From positions 161,510,001 to 161,574,000 of the forward strand of contig JBITNC010000001.1 in NCBI GenBank assembly GCA_050084985.1: DNA of 64,000 bases. Direction: 5' to 3'. The stretch comes from Nageia nagi (taxonomy: Eukaryota; Pinophyta). Shown piece after piece: positions 47,481 to 60,840 of this stretch. Position 1 is the first letter of the stretch. Each line of letters starts with the position of its first letter. The notes below the pieces were generated by a model. It was not told the DNA's origin. It saw only the letters and a program-made list of their open reading frames with translations, and searched no databases. The translations under genes and the position numbers were made by a program.

Positions 47481-50140
47481 GGTAGGAGTGATCACCTAGG
47501 CTATAGAGACTATAATTTTGATTAAGATTGTGTCAAGGACCCAAGAGCACATATTTTTTATCATTTTTTTACTTTTGAGTATGTATGAGTATGAGACTAT
47601 GTATGATGGATATTTTATCTACTTTTTGATATATTATATGATAGATTGATGGTGATTTTTGTTATATGTATGCATTGTGGCTTATGGATGGATAGACATG
47701 CATTGTACCGATGATTTTTGACCTATGCTTTACATGTGCATTATGGTTTTATACATGTGATGCGTATGGTTTACTTTTGTGTAAGAGATGTACCTAGGTG
47801 ATGACATAGCTAGATGTGTGGACATGTACATGGGACATTATGATATGCAACTATATGATGTGACATCATGTGATGGTTTTTCTTATATGTATGCTTGTAC
47901 TTATTGCTATATGTGAATGGATGATGAAACAAAATGGAATGAATGTAAGGCAACATGATGAATGCATGAATAAAAATATACACATAAATAGCAAAGAAAA
48001 TGAATAACACATGCAAACATTAAATGCATAGAATGACATAAGTAAAAGACACAAAAACTGATTAAAGATAACAAATGAACCACACAAATGCATGTGATAA
48101 CAATAAAATGAACTCAATATGAACATAAATATGATCTTAAAAGACTTAAAATGATCCTAAAGGAAACTCTAGAATGAGATTAGAAGGAATGTAAAAGAAA
48201 CTTGTATGGTTAATCACATGAGTATTAAAATGGACATGTATGTATAAACACATAGCGCACAAATATAAAATTACAAGTGAAAATAAACATTGAAAAGATA
48301 AAGTAACTTCACATAACAAAATGTATAAACTTGATAAAGAAAATGAGAATGAAAAAAATGATAACAAGAAATGATAAAAATATACTAAAAAGATAACAAA
48401 AGATAATAATGACACATAAAAATAAGCTTGATGATACAAAAATGTATGGACAAGAGAACCACATTTACAAGCAAACACAAAAGTCTTACGAAAAGTGAGC
48501 CAAAATGCTTCTATAATATTGTCAAATTTTTATCATAATGATGCGTAAAAGAAGGTAGGGAACATGTCATAAATACCCACCCTAGAATACTTGATTTATG
48601 TTAATAATGAAAATTACAAATACAAACAAATTTGGGATGCTTCCAGAACACAACCAAATTGAGCCAAAACAAAACCATAGAGAAAATGACACCTTTGAAA
48701 AAGTTAAAAATTATGAAATTTGGTGAACAATAACAAGCAACCACATTGGAAATTTTATGAACTATCTTAATGATATGATGGAAGGTAGTACAGTATAACT
48801 ATAGGATCAAATGATTTGAAAATGGAGTCTATTCGACCTATTTATGAAGCCCGAACTAGAGGAAACTTATCAAGGTACAAAACCCTTCAATGGTCATTGA
48901 AAAGGTGTCATTTCAATGAGCCCTAGAGTTGGATTTTGAAAAGACCTCAAATGATAGGCTATGGACTTGAAACTTGACATGAATATCATATTTATGATTA
49001 GAAAAAAATGGATTTGAAAATATAAATCATTTGATGCATAAAAAAGATAAATCAATAGCCAATTTTTACAAGGATCAAATTTTAGGACCTCTATCTCTAA
49101 AATTTGAAATCATAACAAATAACTTTGAAATGCAACAAAACTAAATGATGTGACTCAATATGATCTAAAAAGATCAAGAAACACTAATTTTAGAAAATGA
49201 AGGAGAAAATGATGATGTTGGCATGCATACATACTGAGGCACCACATGACATGAATCAGCAACTTTGAGCAAGTAGAAAATGACCAAGATGAACAAAATA
49301 AATGAAACAAAAGTTGTCAACTTGAAGACTATTGATAAGCACAATAACAAAATACCAAAAAATGACTAGTTTAGGTGGCAAGAAGCAAAAACACAAGTGA
49401 CAAAAATTGCTAAACAATAAGACATGAGATGCAAGGTCGAAGGATGCCAAAGTGTATCCCAAGTCATTTGCAACATAAGTAATTCCCTTAGAAACCATGA
49501 TAATCACCACCTAGGTTCAAACTTGAGGGAATGATGAAAGATAACCCGAAATGGCTATGACCCAAGTGGTTATGTCTTCATCAGGAAGTGCGGATGAGAT
49601 AAGATGACCAAAGTCAATGAATGGACCTACATTACATAAGGGACCAACTTCCATGCATGTATAGGACTATACTTGCTTTATTGGGGATCTAAGAGATAAT
49701 TTCCAATGGTCAACCCTAGAAGAGGACCAATATTGATACCAAATGATATGAGCAATGTAAGTGATGAAGCATGATGAAAAATGCATAAATGAAGAAAGAA
49801 TGTGATAGAGGTGGTTAGGAGATTAGTGACTATTGTCCTAACCTATAGTGCACATAAGTGTGAAACTACCAAAAGAGGGATAGACTTGAGTATCAATTCC
49901 TAATGGGATGATCCATAATGAAATGACACAAAGTGATAAAATACCCAAGAGAGAGATGAGCACCTACATATAAGGTATCAATCCTCTAATTTGGGTCAAT
50001 GGAAAATATGAAGGTGATCAGGATGACATGAACAAAGAAACATAAAAAAAGGATACAAAGAAAGACATGATAAACAAAAATCAAGCATAAAAAGGATGAA
50101 GATGGATGATATTGATAGTCTCAAGTTCTTCTCATACTTC
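47481..50140. other. Long spacer between antisense ORF and integrase
   Basis: About 2.6 kb inside the Tat-like element without a recognised domain on either strand. ORFs at 47810-48478 (minus) are Phe/Leu/Ile-rich products of AT-rich sequence. A pol C-terminal tail may extend into the right end. Confidence 0.45.
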
Positions 50141-51260
50141 TAAATCAAGGAGATGGTAGAAACTTAAATCAATATTGTGCTTAACTATGTAGGGACCTAT
50201 CCAATTATGAGAAAAACTATCCCTAACAAGATGTTCAAGATGGGATTGCTACTAGTTCTCTTTCAGGACAAGGTCACCAACTTGGAACTCATGAGGTTGG
50301 AATTTCTTGTTAAATCCTTGATTAAGATGTTCTTAGTAAATATTTTCATGCTCAATTGTATTGATGCACCTCTCATCAAGTAATGTAATTTAGTTGGTCC
50401 AACTAAGATTGATGAGCTTCTTCATCAAGGATAAAGTCTTTGAGTGACACTTGCAAGAAAGGTATCTCAAGCTCAAGAGCCATGATAGCCTCTACACCGT
50501 AGATAAGAGAGAAAGGAGTAGTAGCCATGGGCATTTGAATACTAGTGCAATATGCCCCCAATGCATACAAAAGATTCTCATTCTAATTATGATGATTATC
50601 ATTGACCATTTTCTTGAGAATCATGATGATTATCATATTAGTGAATTCATTACCTTGAGGGTAGTTAGGCATGGAGAATGATTATTTAATATGATATTGA
50701 TTACACATTCTCCTCATATATTGATTCTTAAATTTAGGATTATAATTAGTAAGGATCCTAGTAGGAATACCAAATTGACATATGATATGAGTCTATATGA
50801 AAGATACTATCTTGGGACTAGTAGTAGTGATTAAAGGAACTACCTTTACCCACTTGGTAAGGTAATTGATGGTAGTGATAATGAACTTATGATCACCATA
50901 TGATGGAGGGAAAATTGACTTATGAGATTGAAACCCCACTGAGCAAAAGGTCACAAGGCATGGATGGGTTGAAGAGGCTTAAAAGGAACATGTTGAAGAT
51001 GGGCATGTTGCTAATACTTGACACATTTATTTACATACTCATTACAATCATGTTCTATGGTAGGCTAATAATAACCCATTTATAGGATACATTTAGTGAT
51101 AGGAGTATCATAAAATTTTTCATCATAAATACCATTATGACAATTTGACATGGCAATTTACTCGGCATAAATCTTAAGGAAACAAAGGAATCCATCAAAA
51201 TATAGCTTATAAAGGATATCACCAAGAAGCTCATACTAAGTAGCACAATGCTTGAAATAA
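50141..51260 (-). pseudogene. Tat-like integrase, broken
   Basis: In successive frames: CHNGIYDEKFYDTPITKCIL (zinc-binding region), the core DHKFIITTINYLTKWVKVVP (50838-50897, first catalytic Asp replaced or shifted), GIPTRILTN, where the second Asp is lost, and NYPQGNEFTN. Then come ALGAYCTSIQMPM, FSLIYGVEAI and ALELEIPFLQVSL, the conserved downstream blocks of Tat integrases. Many stops. It follows the second RNase H, as expected. Confidence 0.8.
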
Positions 51261-51599
51261 TGCTTCTTATTCAATGACATATCTAAAGGTAAGGTATTCC
51301 ACTTGAGGTACTATGAAGTTGCTTATACCATAAGTCTCGAGACTCAACTAATATCTCACCAACACTAGCTTTGATGAAATGGGCAGACATGGGAGACTTA
51401 AGGGATGGCTCCTTAATGGTCACAACTTCTACATGCTATATGTGTTGATGTGGATTAGGTGGAATAAGTGACCCTAAAAAAGCCATATCTGCAAACTAAT
51501 TAGAATACCTGGGGGTTGAATTGATCTTATAGGCTTTGAAGAACTTTAGGATTCTAATAGCCTCTTCCATTTAGGACCTAATGAGTTCACTATGACATT

Positions 51600-51945
51600 G
51601 ATAAATTCCCAATAATTAGTTTTAAACTAAGAGAGAGTCACTATAAATCATGAGTCTCTCAATATTAAGGTTGATGGTAGTCCTAAGACCTAGGATCAAG
51701 GCTTCATACTCTACATTGTTATTGGTATAAGGAAACTCAAACTTGAATAAATAAGGAATTGGGACACCTTGAGGAACAAAGAAAACAACTCCCATACCAC
51801 CCCCTTGCTCACACTTAGATTCATCAAAATACATAGTCATGTCAAATTCCTCATGTGTATCAATAGGTTTCTCCTCTTTATCAATCTTAAAGATATCCTT
51901 GCCAATGTGATTAATATCAAGAGGAAAGTTTTCATGCAAAGGGGC
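51600..51945 (-). pseudogene. Second (archaeal-type) RNase H of Tat-like element
   Basis: Open stretch 51939-51622. It reads DMTMYFDESKCEQGGGMGVV (first catalytic Asp in YFDES), then FPYTNNNVEYEALILGLRTT (catalytic Glu in EYEAL), then MIYSDSLLV (third Asp in YSDS). All three acidic residues survive. This extra RNase H between the RT-linked RNase H and integrase is a hallmark of Tat/Ogre elements. Confidence 0.88.
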
Positions 51946-53160
51946 TTTGACAAAATAATCAACTATAACCTAACCCTTAATGGATTTTTAACTAACAAAC
52001 TCAAGGTCAAACTCCAAAAAAAAACATGAGCTACTTATATGTTCATTAATTATGATAACTATTTCTGATTATATGTTGGAGGGGATTAGCATGAGAGATT
52101 ATATAAGTCATGTGATTAAGCATGTAATGAGATAATTTCTTGGTAGCAAAGATGATGGAAAGGCTCTATACAGATGTACCTAACCTCATAATCAATAAGG
52201 ATAGGACTAAGATAATAAATGAATTGCTTCTTACCTTACATGTTCTTTTGAGCAAGCATGACTCGTAAAGAAAAATTGGTTCCCAAAAGGTAAAGGTTGA
52301 AAGGAAGACCATCCCTAGGAGGGTTTAAGATAGGGGGAGTGGTGAGATAGTGTTTAATATCATTGAGAACTTGTTGGCACTTATCATTCCACTCAAATAC
52401 CATGCCATTCTTTAAGAGCTTGTTGTTGGGTTGACACTTGTACAAAAGTTGAGCTATAAATCAACAAATGGCCTAGATCTTACCTTAGAGATTCCTCAAG
52501 CTCTTAAGATTATGAGGAGGAGGAATATTGTTGATATATTTGATATTTTTAGGGTCAATCTCAATTCCTTGCTTAGACATGATGAAACCTAAAATCTTAC
52601 TTTATGTGGCACCAAAAACACACTTCTTAGGGTTGAACCTAACATTTTTCTCAAGAGGATGATGAAATACCCTATGAATAACATCCCAATATCCTTCATG
52701 TGGCTTATACTTGGATATAATATCATCAACATAATATTACATGATGTTGTACATCATGTAATGAAAGATTAAGCCATGGTTCTTTGATAGGTAGCTCCAA
52801 TATTTTTAAAATTGAAAGGCATGACTCGATAACAATATGTTCCCCAAGGGATGGTGAAGACCATTTTATGTTGATTGTCAAGGTTTAACCTAATTTGGTT
52901 ATAGCCTAAAAAACCATCCATAAGGGACAAAATATCATACCTTGCAATATTTTCAACTAAGATATTAATGTTGTGTAGTGGGAAGTCATCCTTAGGATAT
53001 GCCTTATTAAGATCACAAAAATTTATGTAGATGTAGATGCAAATATTAGATCGATTGACAAGAACCATATTGGATACCCACTTAGGGTAATAAATAGATT
53101 CAATGAGGTAATATTTCTAAAGCTTTTGAATATCATCCTTAATCAAAAGAGACTAGGCTA
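51946..53160 (-). pseudogene. Tat-like reverse transcriptase and first RNase H, broken
   Basis: RT blocks: NFCDLNKAYPKDDFPLHNIN, ILSLMDGFLGYNQIRL, WGTYCYRVMPFNFKNIGATY (53068-52769). The catalytic loop YYVDDIISKY follows near 52730-52700, with YVDD intact. Then come RFNPKKCVFGATSSKILGF, the RT connection EWNDKCQQVLNDIKHYLTTP and NPPRDGLPFNLYLLGT (52445-52236). The RT-linked RNase H relic is YYLSPILIDYEVRYICIE, already degenerate. Stops are mainly TAG/TAA. Confidence 0.9.
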
Positions 53161-54559
53161 GATTAAACTTTTTAGGTTCTTACTTGATCATTTTGGCATC
53201 AAGATAAGTCATGATGTTATGCATGATGAGCTTGGGATCTAAACCTAGCATCCTATTGTAACTAAAGGAAAAAATTTTACAATATTTGATAAAAATGGAC
53301 TTAGCTAAATCATAATTAGATGTAATTAGAATGTCACCAACATAGATGATCTTAAGATTCTTGGGGTCATCACTAATATCAATCTCGACTAGACCCCCAA
53401 CATGTATGTGGGATCCCACTTGTAGTTAATTAAAGATGGGAGATATGATTAATCATATTTATTAAGATCAGCAATGGAAGACATTAAACTTGAAAAGGAT
53501 GCTTCATCAAAGGACCAATGAGAAGGAAAGAAAATATTGCATGGTGAGAAGAAACCCGATGGTGGTAAGAAGAAATCCATGGATTCAGGACTAACAATAA
53601 TCAAAGAGTCACCATAAAGAGGATTATAAAAAGAATCAAGCCTTTTTATATAAACCATATTGATATAAATAATCATGTTTGAATATAGTGTATTGTTGAA
53701 GAAATCAAATTTGATAGAACAATATGATGATCCAAGACTAGAAAGATAAAAATAAAGACCAATATCATCAACATCAAAAGACTAATAATGAATATCAAGT
53801 TTAGAAAACTCCTATTCAAGTGAGGAGGATTTGGTACCTTTAAAACCAAGGCCCCAGTTGTCTTGACTAGATTCAAAAGTGGTTTGCAAAGCATGAACTA
53901 TATCTTTCTTAAACTTTCCCAACCTATAGCCTTGCCATTTACAATACTCAAAATATCACCAAATAAAGTCAAGAAATGATAAGTAATCCACTTTGGCATA
54001 AAATTTCTCTTTAAAAGGATGGTCAAAAGGGACATCATACAGATAATCAACACCATCATAGATAAAAAATGATTTCTTGGAAATTCAACCTAAAGGAATC
54101 ATAGACCTAATAACTATGGAATAATCTTGAGGTCAATTGAAATTCTTAACTGATTTGATGTTACATGATATATCCTCAATATGATATTAACCTAGATCAA
54201 GGTTAGAACATTACAACAAAATAGGATAAGGATTAGAATAATCATCATAATCCTTATATTGGGTGACATGATCAAATGTAGAGGCATAGGACTCTTCCTC
54301 TTAAGAAGGTCAAAGTGGCACATTTGATGATTAATAAAGGTAACGAGGTGGGGGAACTTGATCATGAGATTGAGGATAAGTGGGCTTGGGTTGAGGATTC
54401 TTAATTTGAGGCCTAAAACTTGATGATTTAAATGATAAAGACTCAATGTGAGAGAATTACCATATGCATGTGTAGGGTAACGTACATCTAATGGAGGTGA
54501 TGATGATGAAGGTTTTGACCCAAGAGGGTGATTGAGATAGAAATATAAAGATTGAGGAC
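53161..54559 (-). other. Protease-RT linker of Tat-like element
   Basis: Minus-strand fragments without a clear domain. A Glu/Asp- and Ser/Pro-rich linker between protease and RT is normal in Ogre-type elements and may contain an intron there. None could be delimited. Confidence 0.4.
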
Positions 54560-55125
54560 CTTATGAACTAGATGATTCTTGATTGAAATTATTTTTCACA
54601 AGGATAGTGAGGGGAAACAAAATCAAAATAGAAAAAGGATTAGGATCTTGAATAAGGTTGCAATGGCTAAATGGGGTAGGATCCATTAGAATGTAATGAG
54701 TCTTACTACCATATATATGCTTGAAGAAACCATGTTTTGAGGAGGATATGACCTCCATCTCATCAATCCAAGGTTGAACCAACATAATATTATATTGAAT
54801 CTCACCCTCAAAAATATGTCAAGGCATAGGAACTAATATCAGTTCAACATTAAAAGGAATCATAACAACTCCCAAGGTGGTAGATAATAAATTATTGAAT
54901 GCCCTGATGGCCAAAGTTGGGGCACTCAAATAAGACATGGGAACACCAATATTCTGAAGCACTATTATAGATACCATATTGATATCTAATCTATCATCAA
55001 TCATGACTCTCTTAACTCCTTTTCCTTCTATGTATGCAATGATGTAGATAGTTGGATGTTTCTTAGATGATCGAGGAGGATGATATACCTCATCCATGTA
55101 GAAAGTAATAGAAGGATTCATATAA
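54560..55125 (-). pseudogene. Tat-like aspartic protease, broken
   Basis: 55121-54819 is open: KRVMIDDRLDINMVSIIVLQ holds the active site, in which the usual DGG/DDG-S motif reads DDRLD (Gly to Arg). It is followed by TLAIRAFNN and a LGVVMIPFNVELILV block. Then 54785-54561 begins MLVQPWIDEMEVISSS, matching the LLGRPWIH block at the end of these proteases. It lies between gag and RT. Confidence 0.8.
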
Positions 55126-55599
55126 TCCTAAATTATTGCACAAAATTCTATAATGGCATTAGTATATTAATTAGATAACTAAATGGTATTTATTATATCA
55201 TTCAAGTCATCTTGATGAGCCTTGTATTATTGTAATAAATCTCATAAGGACAACTTGGTAAGAGTTAACCATAATTATTTCTTCAACTAATTCTAAACTA
55301 TAATAGTTGGTATAGAAGGTTGAGATGAGACCTAAATATTAACTTGCTAAATTTAATGCTATGCTCTTACATATATAGGGGGAGGTGCTCTCTCACCTCC
55401 CCTCCTTGTATGAGTGGAAACATGAATTGGCTCAATTCCCATGATACCAACAAACTTAGTGGGTAAAGGACAACCATATGTTACTTATCTTGACATGGAG
55501 GCCATGGTACTCACTTTATTTACATTGGTATCATGACTTGGTAATGGATTTTAATATACCCTTATATCTCAATGTAGGTTGATCATGGGGTGCTCATGT

Positions 55600-58239
55600 A
55601 GATACATGACCATTGTCAATTAATATTTGAATCATGTCTCTCAAATGTTGACACTTATTAGTTGCATACTATTGTTGATGATGGAAGGCACAAAACTCAT
55701 CTTCCCTATACCATTTTGGCCATGCAATATTAAGGTCCCCTTTTCTTATCTTAGGAAGTGTAACTAATCTAGCATATAGAATCTTCTTGAGTGTGTCCTC
55801 TATAGGCTTTGCTAATGATGTCTAATTCCTTTGTTGTTGTTGTGGTTTCCTTAGTGGTTTAGGATGCCTTGGTTGATTATTACCTTGAATACCCTAATTT
55901 TATTAATTTTCTTAATTATATTGCCCTTGATTACCTTGCTTATATTTCCCTTTATCTTCTTGTTGGTATTGATTTCTTGGTTGATTATTCCTTTGTCTAA
56001 GAGGTGATAGTTGCAAAATAGGTTGTCCATGATTAATCATATATGCAACTTGGTTTGCTTGTATCCTAGGTTGGGATTGCCACCATTGTTGTGAGTCTTT
56101 TAATTAGTATTATTATCCTTTTTCCTTACCTTTATTTCACCTTCCTAAATTTATACCTCTTCAATGATCTTTTCTTGAGTTATGACATATTCAAAGGTAA
56201 GGTTCCTTTGAATTTGTAGGATAGAATAAATGTGTTTGTTGCAACTACTAGAGAATAGCTTGACTAAATCCTCTTGTGGAAAACTATAGGGTATGTTAGT
56301 CACAATTTCTCTCCAATGGTATACATAATCTAAAATAGACTCATCATTAAATTAGGATAACTTACTCAAATTCATGATAGAGGATCTCTTTCTTATGTTT
56401 ATCCCAAAGTGATTTAGAAACTGATTAGCCAACTTATCAAAATAAAAGATATTATGTTATGGCAAGTTTTTATACAAATCTAAGGCCTAACTTGCCAAAG
56501 TAATAGGAAAATTCCTCAACAAAAGAACATCCTCATTAGCTACAATATAGCATAAATATTTGAATTACCTTAGATGTTCTCTAAGTTCCTCATTCCCCTT
56601 AAACTTATCCAACTTGGAAAATTCAAAATTGTAAGGAAAATCCTTTATATGGATGGATGGATGGATTGTTTCATTACAAATAGATCCATAAGGCAACTTG
56701 GACTTGTCTTGGTTATTAAGAATTTGTTGCATCTCTTGGAACTTTTTAAGAATGTCATCATGAGGGGTAGATGGAGGAAAGGAACCCACAACTGTGGTAT
56801 CTTGGAACTTGATAAGAATTGGTTTCTTGTTATTTCCATTGAGGTTTATAGACTTATTTAGTAGAAGCAACATTCACTTGTTATGTATGATGGGGTTGAG
56901 CTACAAACCCTTATTTGTAATGCAAACCTTAAGGAGGAAATTAAGCTTGTATAAGATATGGATATTGAAATTGTTGAAAATATTGGAAATATTTTTGTGT
57001 GCAGGTAAACCCATTTGGTTTAGCACAAACATATGCTTGTATATGATTAGGAGTATAATAATTAGCATATGTAGGTATAACAACTTGGGAAGAACAAGGA
57101 GGATCTTGAAACAAAACATTTATGTGCACCCTAGGTTGAGAAACTTTGGGTTGCACATATTATGGAATGATCTCTTGGGGATTAGGATTAATCATGTTTC
57201 TAGGTGCTATAGGCTCTTGTTGATAGGATAAATAAGGTTGATCAATCATAGAAAATTGGGGAGGGGTTGCAATCCTTAATACTTATGGATTAATATTTAC
57301 CTCTTGCTCTTGATGGGTTTCCATAAGTTGTGCAAATAATTTGGCCTTTTGAAGCATATACCACTCTTTAAACATTTGGGCTCTCTCCTCATCATCATGA
57401 TGGGGAGCACTTGATGGTAGCAAAGTGGGAGGTTCAACTTAAATATGGGAAGATTGGAACAAAGGTTCCACATGATAAATCAATGGAGGTTGAGGCAAGG
57501 TTGATGAAAATTGTTGACCTTGTCTAAGAGGCCAAGGAAAAGGAACAAAAGTAAATTTATTTCTTCTCTCCATCTCATTATGAAAAAGAAGCTTATGGGC
57601 CTTCATCTTACCTATTCTAGTAGGGGGAGAATCAAGAGGTTCATATGGTGGAGGATAAATAGAGGAAGATGTCACATTGGATGGTGGGAGATTTCCATAG
57701 GAAAGATCATAATGGTAACTAACATTATAAGTATCAATAAGGGAAAATGTATTTGGGTTATGGAGTGAAGTTTCCATAGTGATAACATGGGGTAAGGAAG
57801 GACGCAAGGGTTCTGATACCCTCATATCTTAATCCAAGGGAGGTGGTGGATTAACCAAATGTTGGCTTTTCATGTTAGCAACATGGGAAGATGGAGGCCT
57901 AAAACCCAAATGTTTTTTAGCCTTAAACCAATAAAAAAGATATTGGATATCAGGATCACTCAAGAAGATTTTCTCCTTGATAGGAGGGTCATCATGGATG
58001 GCTTCCACATGATCTAGAGAGATAGAATCACCATATAAGGAATTATTACATACACTTATTTGTAAGTCTTTATAAAATTATGTATCCTCTTGATGGGATG
58101 GGATGGAAGCATGTATAGGTGAAGAAGATGGGACATGAGATGAAGGTGGTTGATGAGGAGGGTTTGATTGTGAGGACCTAGCTTTCCTAGCCATAAATCA
58201 TGCTCTAGTCTCCATTGGAGTATGGGATTCACATTCCAT
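55600..58239 (-). pseudogene. Tat-like gag, broken
   Basis: The likely start is the ATG at 58239, MECESHTPMETRA, followed by a Ser/Pro/His-rich N-terminus (SQSNPPHQPPSSHVPSSSPI) in an almost continuous frame with few stops. The conserved capsid region comes after 56873: FEFSKLDKFKGNEELREHLR, then YFKYLCYIVANEDVLLLRNF, ALDLYKNLPSHNIFYFDKL, and SFPQEDLVKLFSSSCNKH. The C-terminal motif, near 55700-55630, is EDEFCAFHHQQ...HLRDMIQILIDNGHV. The total of about 850 codons is long, as usual in this lineage. Confidence 0.88.
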
Positions 58240-59648
58240 ACTAAGGGTACAAATAAGCACTTAGAAAAACAATATGGCATAAAATAAAATGTCCCAATGG
58301 TGCCACATAAGTAAAAGTAAATAAACATAAATCCTAAAATTTTGTTATGATCTTGTTTTAATGAATACAAAACTTAACACACACAACCTTTAGATGATCT
58401 TTTCAAGATATCAATCCTATATGTAAGATAGAAATAGTGTGAAAGATAACAATAGAGATTATCTTATCTAGTTTCTTCTTATCTAATTAGTTTTCCTATA
58501 TGAACCTACTCAAGCATTTTTGGGTAAGGCTCATACTCTAGGGGTCTGAATCATTTTCCAAGGGTACTTAGGTACCTATAATGAAACTCATACTCAAGTA
58601 ACTACAATGACACTAATCATAAAAAGAGGGGGGATCCTAAATTGGATATGAAATCCAAGTGTAGGTTAGGTCATGGTGATGAAATCCACATGCCTTGGAT
58701 ACTCCCTAGGCTTATGAGGGACTTTAATGTAAGTATAATAAATGAAATATGAGATGCAACTAAATGCATACAAGATGCAACTAATCTTTTCAATATTTTC
58801 CTTTTCATTTTTAAAGTAAAGAATAAAATGATTTCAAAAATCAAGCACTCCCACCCAAAAATGATTTTGATTTCACTAATGAAAGAAAGAAAGTAAAATA
58901 AACTTTTTCTTTTTTTATTTTCTTTTCTTTTCAAAATAAAATAAAGATCCCTAAGATGTAGATTACACATAAATCCTACTCTAAAGCATGAAAAAAGAGG
59001 GTACAAGCCTAGGGGGCTCTCGCTCCAAGCTTCTATTAGGTACAATACCTATAATACACACTCTAATACTAACCAAATGCTACATATCAACTAGCAATAC
59101 CAACTATTGAACCAATCAAATAGCTAGCTAGTTAGTCACAATGGTACCTAAAGAATTTTAAAATTTGAATTTAAAAGTGCTAAAAAAGATCATTAAGTGT
59201 ACAACCAAGAAAATTAAACATTGGTAGTGGACTGCTACCACCTAGTTATAGGATTGAAAAGCTATGAAACTTGTTAAAAATAAAATAAACTAGCTCAAAC
59301 CCTAAAATAATTGTAACCAATATAGACTAAATTGGCTAAAAAAGAGGAGTCGATTGGGTGAAAATTGACTAACAATTTGTGCATCCAAACCCTAGCTAGT
59401 TTGCTAAAGATTGGCTAGACTCTGTAAACTAGTATACAATAAATTGAATACTATTATGCTAACTTTTGTACTTAAATATTTTTAGGGTTTCATCCAAGAT
59501 TGATCAAGAATGTTCCCTAAAAAAATCAAACTAATTCAATATGTAAAAATATTTGAAAAAGGAGAAAGAAAGGATCAAAGATAATAAGTATAAATAATGA
59601 GAAAGGGATGTAAAAATCCTCTATGATTGCAAATCTTAGACCAAGGGA
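58240..59648 (-). other. 5' leader of Tat-like element
   Basis: 1.4 kb between primer site and gag start. The ORF at 59045-58671 shows no known domain. Ogre elements can carry an extra ORF upstream of gag, but nothing here supports one. Confidence 0.5.
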
Positions 59649-59667
59649 GGTCCCATTATAATCGCCA
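59649..59667 (-). promoter_or_regulatory. Primer-binding site of Tat-like element
   Basis: Minus-strand TGGCGATTATAATGGGACC, three bases inside the 5' LTR. The TGGCGA...TGGGGACC form is usual in Tat/Ogre elements. This copy has several transitions. The exact tRNA is not assigned. Confidence 0.75.
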
Positions 59668-59670
59668 ATT

Positions 59671-60681
59671 TTTAAGATTCCAAGAAAAGTAGTGCAAGAA
59701 GCTATGGATATCCCACACTTGGGGTCCCTCCCCTCTTGGGACTACCCATGCTGCAATATCTAAAATATTGATTGAAACATGAATAGATAGTGAGAGTAAA
59801 ATGAAATGGGAATAAGGTTTAGAGTTTTTTTTTCCTTTTTAGTGAAATACCCAAGACTCCAAATAACCTAAAAAATAAGAGAGAAGAGGGGGATTATAAG
59901 TTCTAAGTCCTTAAGACCCTAGAACCATGCATATATAGCTAGATAGCTTGTAAGCCTCCAAGCCTTGAAATAATAAGGCACTAGAAGATAACATAATGCA
60001 TAAAATGCAAGCTAACATAAGACTAAAAATGGACTAAGTAAAAAATAACTAAAATATTTTAATCTAGCCTAAATCTACTAGAGACTAGCCTAAAAAATCC
60101 TAATATGCAACCATGGACCAATATAGTAATGATAAACCCAAAAGGATATGTGATGTGAACCCTTGAATGTCCCCTCAAACCTATAAAAACACTCAAAATA
60201 GAGATTAGTACCATAAAAACCAAAGTCATATGAGTTACCTAATATTTCTTACAAGATAAGGATAAAAATCCTTTTTTTGTTTCCTTTGAAAGTTATGAGT
60301 AAAGCTCCAAATGGAAGTAATGAGGCCAAAAGCTCAAGTACATAGTTTGGAGTACATAGGATAGTAGGAAGTCATAAGGTATCTATTTATGCAAAGTTAA
60401 ATATTATTTGGAAAAAGCTAATTTTGAGTTGACTTTTATATAGAACTAGCTAGTGAGTTGATTAGGATTTTAACTTATTTAATCAATCGATTTCCTAATT
60501 GATAGGCTAGTTAGGTTTCAACATGACAAGGTGGTAACAAAGGGCTAAGTTACCAAAATCAAACACACAAATTAGGTCAATAAAGTATGAAGGGATGATA
60601 AGATCATGATGAGCTATAGGATAGACTAAATCATTGTAAATATCCAAAGGTACATGAATGAATGATTTTTAGATGTCTACA
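59671..60681 (-). repeat. Tat-like LTR, right copy (5' LTR)
   Basis: 1011 bp partner of 42577-43582. Its inner end (TTTAAGATTCC) has mutated from the TGTAAGCTTCC seen in the other copy. Its outer end is GATGTCTACA. Confidence 0.92.
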
Positions 60682-60686
60682 CCTTA
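60682..60686. other. Right target-site duplication CCTTA
   Basis: Identical to 42572-42576. This proves that the two LTRs belong to one insertion. Confidence 0.9.
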
Positions 60687-60840
60687 ATGAAATATTTGGA
60701 AATTAAGAAGAAAAGAATATAAGAGAGTACAAAAGAGTTCTCCTCCATAAAAAATCCAATTGGAGATGAGAACTTGAAAACATAGAACTATGATGAAGTA
60801 GTTGAGAGAGTTGAACTATAACCTAAGCAACTCTAAACTC
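60687..60840 (-). repeat. Fragment of copia 3' untranslated region (continuation of 42568-42576)
   Basis: TTAATGAAATATTTGG and AAGAGTTCTCCTCCAT resemble the sequence that follows the LTR at 61308 (TTAATGCAATATTAGG, GAGAGTTCTCCTCCAA). Joined across the 18-kb insertion, it follows the LTR-like end at 42567, so the Tat-like element inserted just inside a copia 3' LTR. Confidence 0.6.

Larger units (their letters stand above)
42577..60681 (-). mobile_element. Tat/Ogre-like Ty3/gypsy retrotransposon, 18.1 kb, complete but decayed
   Basis: Two LTRs of about 1.0 kb (42577-43582, 59671-60681) flank a 16.1-kb interior, with a perfect 5-bp target duplication CCTTA on both sides. On the minus strand the LTR starts TGTAGACA, typical of the Tat lineage. 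The primer site begins TGGCGA and the polypurine tract is AAAAAGGGG. The order is gag, protease, RT, RNase H, a second (archaeal-type) RNase H, integrase, then a long 3' region with an antisense ORF. The dual RNase H, very long interior and antisense ORF fit the Tat/Ogre clade. Frames are broken throughout, and LTRs differ by about 12% over a 100-bp stretch compared by eye. Confidence 0.92.

Noticed and set aside
47810-48478. Cluster of minus-strand ORFs rich in Phe, Leu and Tyr
   Set aside because: Composition follows AT-rich sequence of the opposite strand; no family pattern, inside an element's non-coding region.
56574-57231. Plus-strand ORFs of 95 and 145 aa
   Set aside because: Antisense shadows of the Tat-like gag on the minus strand.
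58671-59045. 124-aa minus-strand ORF as an extra Ogre ORF upstream of gag
   Set aside because: Contains hydrophobic and Lys-rich low-complexity stretches and no known domain; nothing supports a real gene.
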